From the NCBI GenBank assembly GCA_016189965.1, contig JACPRL010000010.1:1-14218 (forward strand): a stretch of DNA of 14,218 bases, given 5' to 3'. Below, in pieces: positions 1 to 7,508 of this stretch. The DNA is from Acidobacteriota bacterium. GTDB lineage: Bacteria; Acidobacteriota; Terriglobia; Acidiferrales; 2-02-FULL-67-57. The notes below the pieces were generated by a model, which saw only the letters and a program-made list of their open reading frames with translations, made no database searches and was not told the DNA's origin. The position numbers were made by a program, and so were the translations under genes. How positions within the stretch are numbered: the first letter of the stretch is position 1; every line of letters starts with the position of its first letter.

Positions 1-1988
1 CCCATCCACACCGAGCCGATGACCTGCCCTTCGACTGTCGTGGGGTTGAGGGCGCGCCCGCAGTCGTGCGCCACCGTGATGCGGTCGACGGTCACCTGGC
101 CGGTCTCAGGGTCCACCGTCACTTCGGCCACTTGCGCGCTGTAACTGTAGGAGGGCGACGGCCCCACGCCCGCGCCCCTGAACTTGCCCCCGCGGGCCTC
201 CTCCGGCGGCACGTAGCTGCCCGTCGCCTCGAGCGCCCCCAACTCTTCGAACGCCGCCGCGACCGCTTCGTCGAAGCTCACCGCCTTGCCGGTGCCGTTC
301 AGGTGCCAGATTTGTTCGTCGCGTGCTTCGAGCTCCTCGGCCGGCACGCCCCAGCGGCGGGCCAGCACGTCGAAAATCTGCTTCCTTAAATTCCGCGCCG
401 CCTCCAAGCAGGCGTTACCGGCCATGAAGGTGACGCGGCTCGAATAACTCCCCAGATCAACCGGCGTCAGCTCCGTGTCGGCTGCTACGAGTTTCACTCG
501 CCGCGGGTCAACGCCCAGCTCTTCGGCCACGAGTTGGATTTGAATGGTGTCTGAGCCTTGCCCGATTTCCGCCGCGCCGGTGTAGAGCGTCACCGCGCCG
601 TCGCGGTCCGCTTTCAGGTTCACCGTCGTGTGCGGCAGCTGCGACCGGATGATGGGGTTGGCCGCGCCGGAGACGTAGTGGCTGCCGGCAATCCCCATGC
701 CCTTCCCGAAGGACAGCTTGCCGCGCTTCTCCCGCCAGCCCGACTTCTCCACCACCTGCCGGATGCACTCCGGATAGCCGTAGCTGGTGACGCGCAACTG
801 GTTCACCGTCAGGCAGGGCGGCCGGAGCTGGTTGCGCAGGCGGATTTCCGCCGGGTCCATGCCGATTTTTTCCGCCGCCATGTCGAGCAGCGACTCGAAC
901 GCAAAGCGCGTGTTCACCGTGCCGTGCCCGCGCATCGCGCCGCAGGCAGGCTTGTTGGTCAGCACGCGGTAGCCGTCGAACTGCATATTGCGGATGTCGT
1001 AGATCGCCCCCAGCAGGGCGCCCGAATAGAGGATCGTCACCGGACCGTAGCCGCAGTAGGCCCCGCCATCCTGGATGATGCGCGCTTTGACGGCGGTGAT
1101 AGCGCCGTCGCGCTTGGCCCCGATGGTCAGCTCGACGATCTGTCGCGGCCGGCCGCGGTGGGCGTAGAAGACTTCTTCGCGCGTGTAGGTGATTTTCACC
1201 GGCGCGCCCGCTTCGCGCGCCAGGCACGCCGCCGCCACCTCGAGCGGGATGACTTCGCTCTTGCCCCCGAACCCGCCGCCCACCAGCGGTTTGATGACCC
1301 GAATCTTCTCCATAGGCAGCTCGAGCACGTTTGAGAGTGTGCGGTGGAGGTAGTAAGGCACTTGGGTCGAAGACCAGACGGTGAGCCGCCCGCTTGGTTC
1401 GTAGTGCGCCAGGGTCGAGTGCGGCTCCATGGCGGCGTGCGTCACTTCGGCGCAGTAGAAGCGCTCGCTCACCACCACGTCGGCTTCGGCCAGGCCGGCC
1501 TCGACGTCGCCGAAGCTGTGGTGGTACTCCTTCTCGATGTTGTGCGGCTTGTCGTCGTGAATCCAGTTCGACCCCGCCTTCATCGCCTCTTCGGGGTCGA
1601 AGTAGGCCGGCAGCAGCTCGTAGTCAACGTCGATGAGGTTCAGCGCCTGCTCGGCCACCGCTTCGGAGATCGCTGCGACGCCGGCGACGTTGTCGCCGAT
1701 GTAGCGCACGCGGTCGACCGCAAACACCGTCTCATCGTGCCCGATGGGCAGGATGCCGTACTTGTTGGGGAAATCCGTTCCGATAACGACTGCCCGCACG
1801 CCGGGCAGCGCCTCCGCCCGGCTGGTGTCAATCCGCCGGAGGCACGCGTGCGGGTGCGGGCTGTGGAGGATCTTTCCCACCAGCATCCCCGGCAGCACCA
1901 GGTCGTCGGCGTAGAGCGCCCGCCCCGTGACTTTGTCGGGCCCGTCCACCATCGGCAAGCGCTTCCCGACGACGGCAAACTCCGCCAT
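1..1988 (-). CDS. hcrA: 4-hydroxybenzoyl-CoA reductase-like molybdopterin subunit (HcrA-type), C-terminus off the window
   Basis: Large molybdopterin-binding subunit of a xanthine-oxidase-family hydroxylase. It most resembles HcrA, which with HcrB and HcrC removes the 4-hydroxyl of 4-hydroxybenzoyl-CoA to give benzoyl-CoA, using reduced ferredoxin. Reading from the ATG at 1988, 662 codons are open to the window edge. HcrA proteins have about 770 residues, so roughly 105 C-terminal residues, including the catalytic-Glu motif, are missing. Visible family motifs are GRALYADDL near residue 22, VGGGFGGK at 236-243, PACGAMRGHGTVNTR from 347, and EIGQGSDT near 474. The stretch GAYCGYGPVTILYSGALL (309-326) and the RGHGTVNTR signature match what I recall of Thauera HcrA closely. 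The start lies 2 bp after the stop of the [2Fe-2S] subunit and is preceded by GAGAGGCG. The FAD subunit HcrB may lie further left. Another aromatic- or purine-CoA hydroxylase is possible. The family is certain; the substrate is inferred. Confidence 0.75.
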   Translation of the reverse strand, partial: MAEFAVVGKRLPMVDGPDKVTGRALYADDLVLPGMLVGKILHSPHPHACLRRIDTSRAEALPGVRAVVIGTDFPNKYGILPIGHDETVFAVDRVRYIGDNVAGVAAISEAVAEQALNLIDVDYELLPAYFDPEEAMKAGSNWIHDDKPHNIEKEYHHSFGDVEAGLAEADVVVSERFYCAEVTHAAMEPHSTLAHYEPSGRLTVWSSTQVPYYLHRTLSNVLELPMEKIRVIKPLVGGGFGGKSEVIPLEVAAACLAREAGAPVKITYTREEVFYAHRGRPRQIVELTIGAKRDGAITAVKARIIQDGGAYCGYGPVTILYSGALLGAIYDIRNMQFDGYRVLTNKPACGAMRGHGTVNTRFAFESLLDMAAEKIGMDPAEIRLRNQLRPPCLTVNQLRVTSYGYPECIRQVVEKSGWREKRGKLSFGKGMGIAGSHYVSGAANPIIRSQLPHTTVNLKADRDGAVTLYTGAAEIGQGSDTIQIQLVAEELGVDPRRVKLVAADTELTPVDLGSYSSRVTFMAGNACLEAARNLRKQIFDVLARRWGVPAEELEARDEQIWHLNGTGKAVSFDEAVAAAFEELGALEATGSYVPPEEARGGKFRGAGVGPSPSYSYSAQVAEVTVDPETGQVTVDRITVAHDCGRALNPTTVEGQVIGSVWM

Positions 1989-1990
1989 AG

Positions 1991-2500
1991 CTAGCGCCTC
2001 TCGCCCGGCACCGCGGCTTCCGTTGGTGCCGTCCGCAATTTTTTGATGGCGTACTCGACCGACTGGTAAATCTGCATATAACCGGTGCAGCGGCACAGGT
2101 TGCCGGAAAGCGCCGCGGCCATCTCCTCCCGCGTGGGGTTCGGGTTGCGCTCGAGTAGCGCCTTCGCCACCAGAATGATCCCTGGCGTGCAGTAGCCGCA
2201 CTGCGCACCGGCCTCCACCGAAAAGCCTTCCTGCAAGGGATCGAGCCGCGGCCCGTCGGCCAAGCCTTCGATGGTGGTGATTTCGGCCTCCTGGTAGGAG
2301 GCGGCCAGCATCACGCAGGAGAGCTGCGGCACCCCGTCCACCAGCACGGCGCAGCAGCCGCAGCTCGAATCGTCGCACCCCCGCTTGGCGCCCGTCAGCC
2401 GCAGGTCTTCCCGCAGAACGTCGAGCAGCAGCTTATTTGCCGGCACCGCGACCTCGCACGCCTGCCCGTTTATGCGGAGCCGGATCAACTCTTTGTTCAT
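1991..2500 (-). CDS. hcrC: 4-hydroxybenzoyl-CoA reductase-like [2Fe-2S] subunit (HcrC-type)
   Basis: Small iron-sulfur subunit, 169 residues, a normal length for this family. It passes electrons between the external donor or flavin subunit and the molybdenum site of the neighbouring HcrA-type subunit. The N-terminal plant-ferredoxin-type cluster is bound by C42, C47, C50 and C62. The C-terminal helical domain carries C101-x2-C104 (QCGYCTPG) and C136-x-C138 (NLCRCTGY) for the second cluster. Residue 49, normally small, is an extra cysteine (SCGCC). I chose the ATG at 2500 because the protein MNKELIRLRINGQ begins exactly at the ferredoxin fold; a further in-frame ATG at 2617 would add 39 residues overlapping the rhodanese gene. 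It starts 7 bp after the rhodanese stop with only a weak ribosome site, so translation is probably coupled. The [2Fe-2S] family is certain. The 4-hydroxybenzoyl-CoA assignment rests on HcrA and the operon. Confidence 0.8.
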   Translation of the reverse strand: MNKELIRLRINGQACEVAVPANKLLLDVLREDLRLTGAKRGCDDSSCGCCAVLVDGVPQLSCVMLAASYQEAEITTIEGLADGPRLDPLQEGFSVEAGAQCGYCTPGIILVAKALLERNPNPTREEMAAALSGNLCRCTGYMQIYQSVEYAIKKLRTAPTEAAVPGERR

Positions 2501-2507
2501 GATTGTT

Positions 2508-2834
2508 TCAGTACCGAGGGAGAGCGGGATCGATTTCGCGCGCCCAGCGGTCAATCCCGCCCGCCAGGCTCTGGGCGCCTTCGACGCCTTGCTGGCGCAG
2601 CCAGGCGGCGGCATCAAGGCTGCGGATGCCGTGGTGGCAGTAGAGCACCACGGCCTCGGCGTCGAGCAGTTCCTGATAGCGCTGCGGTAGCTCGCCCAGT
2701 GGGATTAACTGCGCGCTGTCGAGCCGGCAGATGTCGTACTCCCAGGGCTCGCGCACATCAATCAGCAGCGGCCGCTCGTTCCCGTTGAGCCGCTCCCGGA
2801 GCGCCTGCGGCTCGATCTGCAACTCGTCTTTCAT
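2508..2834 (-). CDS. single-domain rhodanese (sulfurtransferase)
   Basis: A 108-residue single rhodanese domain, which carries sulfur as a cysteine persulfide. The N-terminal PLLIDVREPWEYDICRLDSA (22-41) is the classic CH2A-type segment. The active-site loop is C66-HHGIR-71 (Cys-x4-Arg), and the C-terminal GGIDRWAREIDP closes the domain. There is no signal peptide or membrane segment, so it should be cytoplasmic. Its ATG overlaps the stop of the Dch-type hydratase by four bases (ATGA), and it ends 7 bp before the [2Fe-2S] subunit, so it is embedded in the operon. Molybdenum hydroxylases of the xanthine oxidase family need a terminal sulfido ligand on Mo, so a role in cofactor sulfuration or Fe-S supply for the next two genes is an attractive inference. 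General thiosulfate or persulfide metabolism cannot be excluded. Confidence 0.9.
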   Translation of the reverse strand: MKDELQIEPQALRERLNGNERPLLIDVREPWEYDICRLDSAQLIPLGELPQRYQELLDAEAVVLYCHHGIRSLDAAAWLRQQGVEGAQSLAGGIDRWAREIDPALPRY

Positions 2835-3604
2835 CGTCCCACCCAGACCGGCTGGCGCCGCTCGAGAAACGCGCGGATGCCTTCGGCGGCGTCCTCGGTC
2901 TTCATCAGCGTGTCGAGGTAGAGCTTCTCCATTTCATCCAGGGCGCGGTCAAAGTCCAGGCCCGAGGCGCGGAGCACCGCGCGCCGCGCCAGCGGCACGA
3001 CGGCGGCGCTGTGGGCGGAAAGCTGGTGGATCAGCTTCACGACCGCCCGGTCGAGCTCCCCCTCGGCCACCACCTCGGTGACCAGCCCCAGCCCCTGCGC
3101 CTCTTCGGCCGTCAGGGTGCGCGCGGTGAGAATCAGCTCGAGTGTCCGCTGGCGGCCGACCACGAGCGGCAGCAGGATGGCCGCCACGGGCGGAAAGCAG
3201 CCCAACTTGATTTCGGGCTGCGAGAAGCGCGCCGTGTGCGTGGCGATGACAAAATCGCAGAAGGTCGCCAACTCCATCCCGCCGCCCAGGCAAAAGCCGT
3301 GGACGGCCGCCACGGTCACCCAGTCGGACTGCCAGAGTTTGCGGAAGACGCGGTGGAAGGTGTGCAACAACTGCCCGACGCGGTCGGGAGTGTGGTCGAG
3401 CACGTCCACGCCGGCGGAGAAGGCGCGGTCGCCCCGGCCGGCGAACACCACAAAGCTCACGTGGGGCGGGGCCGGCAGGGCGTCGAGCGCCGCGTTCAGC
3501 TCTTCGAGCGTGGGGATGTCGAGCACGTTGACCCCGGGCCGATTCAGCCACACCCGGGCCACCGTGCCGTCCCGTTCCACTTCGATGTGCGCTGGTGTCG
3601 TCAC
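2831..3604 (-). CDS. dch: crotonase-family cyclohexa-1,5-diene-1-carbonyl-CoA hydratase-like protein (Dch type)
   Basis: A 257-residue enoyl-CoA hydratase/isomerase superfamily protein. It resembles the dienoyl-CoA hydratase that adds water to cyclohexa-1,5-diene-1-carbonyl-CoA in anaerobic benzoyl-CoA degradation. Oxyanion-hole segments are FSAGVDVLDH (62-71) and GFCLGGGMELATFCD (103-117). Both acid residues of hydratases are present: E111 and E131 (SQPEIKLG). HTPDRVGQLLHTFHRVFRKL (71-90) and the C-terminal LYLDTLMKTEDAAEGIRAFL match my recollection of Thauera Dch much better than ordinary crotonases. The start is the GTG at 3604, whose GTGA overlaps the epoxidase stop; the open frame continues upstream only as antisense of that gene. 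It overlaps the rhodanese start by four bases. In this aerobic-looking operon it might instead act on an oxepin- or epoxide-derived intermediate. The superfamily is certain; the Dch subfamily is likely. Confidence 0.75.
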   Translation of the reverse strand: MTTPAHIEVERDGTVARVWLNRPGVNVLDIPTLEELNAALDALPAPPHVSFVVFAGRGDRAFSAGVDVLDHTPDRVGQLLHTFHRVFRKLWQSDWVTVAAVHGFCLGGGMELATFCDFVIATHTARFSQPEIKLGCFPPVAAILLPLVVGRQRTLELILTARTLTAEEAQGLGLVTEVVAEGELDRAVVKLIHQLSAHSAAVVPLARRAVLRASGLDFDRALDEMEKLYLDTLMKTEDAAEGIRAFLERRQPVWVGR

Positions 3605-4722
3605 TGCGCCTGCGTGGTTGTTTGCTTGGGTTCCACCCAGCCGCCTTCCTCGAAAATCTGCGCCAGCAGCGCCAGATCCTTTTCGCCCGGAAGCACTTCT
3701 GCGACGTGTCTCTTGTAGTCCTCCGGCGAGAGCCGCTCCCCGATGACACTGTAGGGCTGATGGGCGTAGTCGCCGATGCGCCGGTTGAACTTCAGGTCGG
3801 GAACGAAGAGCCGGGGCTGGTCGGGCGGAATGAGCTTGTTCAATTGCTCCACCAGTTGCTTGCACTCCTGGCGGTAGAGTTGCCGGCTGTGCTCGTTCAA
3901 CCGTTCCTTGTCGGCCCGGTTGGGGTTTGAATGCTCGTCGTAGCGGCCCTTGAGCCCCCAGACGTAGAACCAGTGCGCCGAGGAGGAGTGGTCCACGCCG
4001 AACAGGTCGTAGGCCGCCGGGATCCACTTGTTCAGGTACTTCTGGATAACGGGCACGGGAATCCTGCCCGCCTTCAGCACCCGCCGCAACCCGTCCTGGC
4101 CGGTGCCCAGGTGGAAGGACTCTTCCTTCAGCATCGGAATCATCGAGCTGGCCAGCGGCGCAAAGGCCGAATAGCTGAGCATGGTGAGCTGGAACTTGCC
4201 GTCGCGGTCGACGAAGTCGGTATAGGTGTAGAAGTCAATCCAGTTTTGCACCGGGTCGTTGAAGGCGCCGAGCAGGCGCTTGTTCTCGAAGGCGCGCCGC
4301 TCCAGTTGCTTCTGGGCTTCGATCTTGCCGGAGTGGCCGAAGTGGTTGATGAGCAGGTGGCACATCTGCCAGCCGTGGCGCATCTCCTCGGTCACCACGC
4401 GGGCGAGCGCCTGGCGGTCGTAGGCGCTGGGCGAGGTCTCAAAGAGAAATCGTTGCTGCTCGACGGAGGCGAACTCCGTGTCGCCCTGGTAGACGATGAG
4501 GTTCTGCAAGGCGTCGCGGATGCGCTGGTCGGGGATGTCGAGCACCTTTTCCCACTTGCGCTCGCCGCGGAAGTCGCCGAACTCGATCTCCATCGTCTTC
4601 AGTTGGCCGTACTTGGCCTCGAACTGGTACTGGGTGATTTCGGGGAGGTCGACGCCGATCTCCTTCTGCCATTCGCGGAAGAGGTCCACCCAGTCGTCAA
4701 AGGTCGAGATACGCGTGGCCAT
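3601..4722 (-). CDS. boxB: short BoxB-like benzoyl-CoA 2,3-epoxidase (di-iron oxygenase)
   Basis: Ferritin-fold di-iron oxygenase of the PaaA/BoxB family, 373 residues. BoxB uses O2 and electrons from BoxA to epoxidise benzoyl-CoA. QGDTEFASVEQQ (79-90), LLGAFN (150-155), DRDGKFQL (172-179), SAFAPLA (185-191), LKEESFHLG (198-206), FGVDHSSSAHW and GLKGRYDE follow the order I recall from Azoarcus/Burkholderia BoxB. Likely iron ligands are E83 or E88, E113-x2-H116, D172 or D174, and E201-x2-H204. Known BoxB proteins have about 473 residues; this one lacks about 80 at the N-terminus and part of the C-terminal region, while the di-iron core is intact. The ribosome site GAGGTGA overlaps the stop of the preceding isomerase, 9 bp upstream, and the stop overlaps the hydratase GTG. 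No reductase partner is visible. The substrate could be another aryl-CoA, such as phenylacetyl-CoA. Confidence 0.8.
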   Translation of the reverse strand: MATRISTFDDWVDLFREWQKEIGVDLPEITQYQFEAKYGQLKTMEIEFGDFRGERKWEKVLDIPDQRIRDALQNLIVYQGDTEFASVEQQRFLFETSPSAYDRQALARVVTEEMRHGWQMCHLLINHFGHSGKIEAQKQLERRAFENKRLLGAFNDPVQNWIDFYTYTDFVDRDGKFQLTMLSYSAFAPLASSMIPMLKEESFHLGTGQDGLRRVLKAGRIPVPVIQKYLNKWIPAAYDLFGVDHSSSAHWFYVWGLKGRYDEHSNPNRADKERLNEHSRQLYRQECKQLVEQLNKLIPPDQPRLFVPDLKFNRRIGDYAHQPYSVIGERLSPEDYKRHVAEVLPGEKDLALLAQIFEEGGWVEPKQTTTQAQ

Positions 4723-4731
4723 CCCGTCACC

Positions 4732-5550
4732 TCACGATAAAGTTTTGTTGGACAAATCCGGCTCTCCCCGGAAGACCGGGGGACGTTTCTCCCGGAAGGC
4801 GCGGAACCCCTCCAGGGCATCCGCCGAGGCGAAGCATTTTCCCTGGGCAGCGATTTCGTAGTCGAGCAGGGCCTCCAAGTCCGGTTCCAGGCGTTGGAAA
4901 AGCGCCTGCTTGGCCAGCGCGATGGGCAGCGAGGGAGCCGCCGCCAGCTTGCCCGCCAGGAGCCGGGTTTCTTCCTCCAGTCGGTCAGGGGCAACCACTC
5001 GATTGACGCAGCCCAGCCGCTCGGCCGTGCGGGCGTCAATCGCTTCGCCGAGGTAAATCAACTCGGCCGCATGGGCTGAACCGACCAGCCGAGGCAGGAA
5101 ATAGGTGCCGCCGAAATCCGGGTGGAGACCGACGCGCACGAAGGATTGGGCGAACGTGGCGGCCTCGGAGGCCAGGCAAAGATCGCAGGCCAGGGCCAGA
5201 TTGGCGCCGGCCCCGGCAGCGGGCCCATTCACCGCGGCCACGACCGGCTTGGGCATGCGGCGAATCGCCAATACGATCTCCTTTCCCAGCGTGGCCAGCG
5301 CTCGCACACCCTCCAGCTCGCCTCGTTGCCGCAATTCGAGCAGTTCCCGCAGGTCGCCGCCTGCACAGAAGCCGCGCCCCGCCCCGGTCAGGACGACGAC
5401 GCGCACATCGGCGTCGCCCGCCACTTGCCTCAGCGCCGCGAGCAGTTCCCGGCAGAGCTCCCGATTGAGCGCATTGAGCTGCTGGGGACGATTGAGCACC
5501 AGTGTGACGACAGCATCCTGGCGACGGATTTCCAACAGGCGCTCGCTCAT
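4732..5550 (-). CDS. PaaG-like enoyl-CoA isomerase (1,2-epoxyphenylacetyl-CoA isomerase type)
   Basis: A 272-residue crotonase-superfamily protein. The oxyanion-hole segment is GRGFCAGGDL (58-67), and the second is GPAAGAGANLALACD (109-123). Unlike true hydratases, it has N117 at the first catalytic-Glu position and F137 at the second. It does have an aspartate in GLHPDFGGTYFLPRLVG, D145, where the PaaG catalytic aspartate (D136 in E. coli) sits. PaaG isomerises ring-1,2-epoxyphenylacetyl-CoA to the oxepin, so this protein is predicted to be an isomerase handling the epoxide or a related dienoyl-CoA. It lies directly before the BoxB-like epoxidase (9 bp) and 9 bp after the ferritin-like gene, with GCGAGAG as a modest ribosome site. 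A simple delta3,delta2-enoyl-CoA isomerase is the main alternative. Confidence 0.8.
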   Translation of the reverse strand: MSERLLEIRRQDAVVTLVLNRPQQLNALNRELCRELLAALRQVAGDADVRVVVLTGAGRGFCAGGDLRELLELRQRGELEGVRALATLGKEIVLAIRRMPKPVVAAVNGPAAGAGANLALACDLCLASEAATFAQSFVRVGLHPDFGGTYFLPRLVGSAHAAELIYLGEAIDARTAERLGCVNRVVAPDRLEEETRLLAGKLAAAPSLPIALAKQALFQRLEPDLEALLDYEIAAQGKCFASADALEGFRAFREKRPPVFRGEPDLSNKTLS

Positions 5551-5559
5551 TGGCTCTCG

Positions 5560-5973
5560 CTACCGGAGGCGCTTCTCCAGATCCTCAATCCCCTCCTGCT
5601 CCTCCTTGATAATCTCCTCCAGCACGAAGCGCAGCGCGATGTCGTCGCCCACCTGCTTGAGCAGCTTGGTGTACTCCTGCACCTCGCGCTTTTCGATCTC
5701 CAGCTCTTCGTGCAGCATCTCCGTCACATCCTCGTGCCCGATCTCCTTCATCTTCGGCACTTCAATGGAGGGATGCCCGCCCAGGGCCACAATCTTTTCC
5801 CCCAGCACCGTGGCGTGCTGAAAAGATTCCTTGGCCTGGTTGCGGAAAAAATCCACCAGCGGCCCGCGGTTCACTCCCCGCACCAGGAAGGAATGGTGGA
5901 GGTAGCGGATGACGTTGCCCATCTCCCGTTCCAGCGCCGCATTCAACCCGTTCACGATTTTCGATGTGCCCAT
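5560..5973 (-). CDS. bacterioferritin-like/ferritin-like domain protein
   Basis: A 137-residue all-helical protein of the ferritin/bacterioferritin superfamily, slightly short of bacterioferritin (about 158). The start NGLNAALEREMGNVIRYLHHS (8-28) carries the first-helix glutamate E17. ESFQHATVLGEKIVALGGHP (49-68) corresponds to helix B. ELEIEKREVQEY (90-101) is helix C and EEIIKEEQEGIEDLEKRL (119-136) helix D. The di-iron ligands are not canonical: the helix-B pair is E49-x3-H53 rather than ExxH, and the second histidine of the helix-D ExxH motif is replaced (around G128). The ATG at 5973 follows AGGAGGAGGGG, the strongest ribosome site in the operon apart from the hydratase. It is 27 bp after the aldehyde dehydrogenase. 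Iron storage, iron supply to the di-iron epoxidase, or peroxide protection are all possible. No function is proven by context. Confidence 0.75.
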   Translation of the reverse strand: MGTSKIVNGLNAALEREMGNVIRYLHHSFLVRGVNRGPLVDFFRNQAKESFQHATVLGEKIVALGGHPSIEVPKMKEIGHEDVTEMLHEELEIEKREVQEYTKLLKQVGDDIALRFVLEEIIKEEQEGIEDLEKRLR

Positions 5974-6000
5974 TGAGCCCCTCCTCCTCTCGTTTCCGCT

Positions 6001-7473
6001 TTAGTCCTTCAGGTTCACCCAGACATCCTTGACCTGCGTGTAGTGCTCGAGCGCGTGCATTCCCAGCTCGCGCCCGAAGCCGCTGGCCTTGTAGCCGCCG
6101 AAAGGCGCCGCCGGGTCGTAGACATTGTAGGCGTTGATCCACACCGTGCCGGCCTGCAGGCGGTGGGCAACGTAGTGCGCCTGGCGGATGTCGCGCGTCC
6201 AGACCGCCGCCGCCAGCCCGTAGGGGTTGCGGTTCGCCTCGCGAATCACTTCGTCCAGGTCGGCGAACTCAATCGCCGCCAGCACCGGCCCGAAGATTTC
6301 TTCCTGCGCCAGGCGCATGTCGTTGCGCACGGCGTCGAAGATGGTGGGCAGCACAAAGCAGCCCTTGCCGTTGCCCACCGCGGCGCGCGCGCCGCCGGCG
6401 ACCAGCCGCGCGCCTTCTTTCTTGCCCACCTCGACGTAGTCGAGCACTTTCTTCATCTGCTCTTCGGAGACCAGCGCGCCCAGCCGCGTCTTGGGATCGA
6501 GCGGGTCGGCAGGCTGGAGCTTGCGCGTGCGCTCGACCAGCTTGGCGAGAAACGTGTCGTGAATCTTCTTGTCCACAAACAGCCGCGAGCCGGCAGCGCA
6601 CACCTCACCCTTGCCGTAGAAGATGGCGTTGTAGGCGCCTTTGACAGCGGCGTCGAGGTCGGCGTCGGCCAGCACGATGTTCGGCGACTTGCCGCCCAGC
6701 TCGAGCGTGATGCGCTTCAGCGTGTCGGCGCCGGCGCGCATCACGGCCTTGCCGGTCTCGGTCGAGCCGGTCAGCGCAATCTTGTCCACCCCCGGATGCT
6801 TGACCAGCCCCATCCCTACGACGCTTCCCTTGCCAGTTAGCACGTTGACGACGCCGTCGGGCACGCCCGCCTGCTGGCACATCTCGGCGAACTTCAGCGC
6901 GGTGAGCGAAGTCAGTTGCGCCGGCTTCCAGATGACGGTGTTGCCGGCCGCCAGCGCCGGGGCGACCTTCCAGGAGGCGAGCAGCAAGGGGAAATTCCAC
7001 GGCACAATCGCCGCCACCACGCCGACGGGCTCGCGCAGGGTGTAGTTGAAGAAGGGGCCGCGCACCGGGATGGTTTCACCGTGAATCTTGGTGGCCCAGC
7101 CGGCGTAGTACTGCAGGACTTCGATCACCATCGGCAGGTCGACGTAGCGCGACTCGAAGATGGGCTTGCCGTTGTCAATCGTCTCCAGGTAGGCGAACTC
7201 CTCGATATTTTTTTCGACCAGGTCGGCCAGGCGCAGCAGCAGCTTGCCGCGGTCGGCGGCGCTCATCTCGGGCCAGGGGCCGGCTTCGAAGGCGGCGCGG
7301 GCGGCGCGGACCGCCGCCTCGACGTCCGCCTCGCCGGCCTCAGCCAACACGGTGATGGTTTCTCCGGTGGCCGGGTTGACGGTGGGAAAGGTCTTGCCCG
7401 AGGAGGCTTCCACCCATTTGCCCCCGATGAACAACTTCCCGGGCTTCACCTGGACGCTGGGAGTCGTGGCCAT
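6001..7473 (-). CDS. NAD(P)+-dependent aldehyde dehydrogenase
   Basis: A full-length ALDH-superfamily enzyme of 490 residues that oxidises an aldehyde to its acid. Key residues are present: N160 in VPWNFPL, K183 in IWKPA, E258 in LELGGKSPN (general base), and the nucleophile C292 in GKGEVCAAGSR. The C-terminal EEIFGPV and GGYKASGFGRELG motifs complete the fold. Overall it looks like the ALDH1/2, betaine-aldehyde or phenylacetaldehyde dehydrogenase group rather than the PaaZ fusion. It follows the enoyl-CoA hydratase by 35 bp and precedes the ferritin-like gene by 27 bp. The ATG at 7473 is preceded by AGAGAGAAG. In this operon it may oxidise a ring-cleavage semialdehyde-CoA (the role of BoxD) or an aromatic aldehyde feeding the pathway. 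The ALDH assignment is secure; the substrate is not readable from sequence. Confidence 0.92.
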   Translation of the reverse strand: MATTPSVQVKPGKLFIGGKWVEASSGKTFPTVNPATGETITVLAEAGEADVEAAVRAARAAFEAGPWPEMSAADRGKLLLRLADLVEKNIEEFAYLETIDNGKPIFESRYVDLPMVIEVLQYYAGWATKIHGETIPVRGPFFNYTLREPVGVVAAIVPWNFPLLLASWKVAPALAAGNTVIWKPAQLTSLTALKFAEMCQQAGVPDGVVNVLTGKGSVVGMGLVKHPGVDKIALTGSTETGKAVMRAGADTLKRITLELGGKSPNIVLADADLDAAVKGAYNAIFYGKGEVCAAGSRLFVDKKIHDTFLAKLVERTRKLQPADPLDPKTRLGALVSEEQMKKVLDYVEVGKKEGARLVAGGARAAVGNGKGCFVLPTIFDAVRNDMRLAQEEIFGPVLAAIEFADLDEVIREANRNPYGLAAAVWTRDIRQAHYVAHRLQAGTVWINAYNVYDPAAPFGGYKASGFGRELGMHALEHYTQVKDVWVNLKD

Positions 7474-7508
7474 AAGGGTCTTCTCTCTTTCTCGAGCCTC
7501 GGCTCGGG

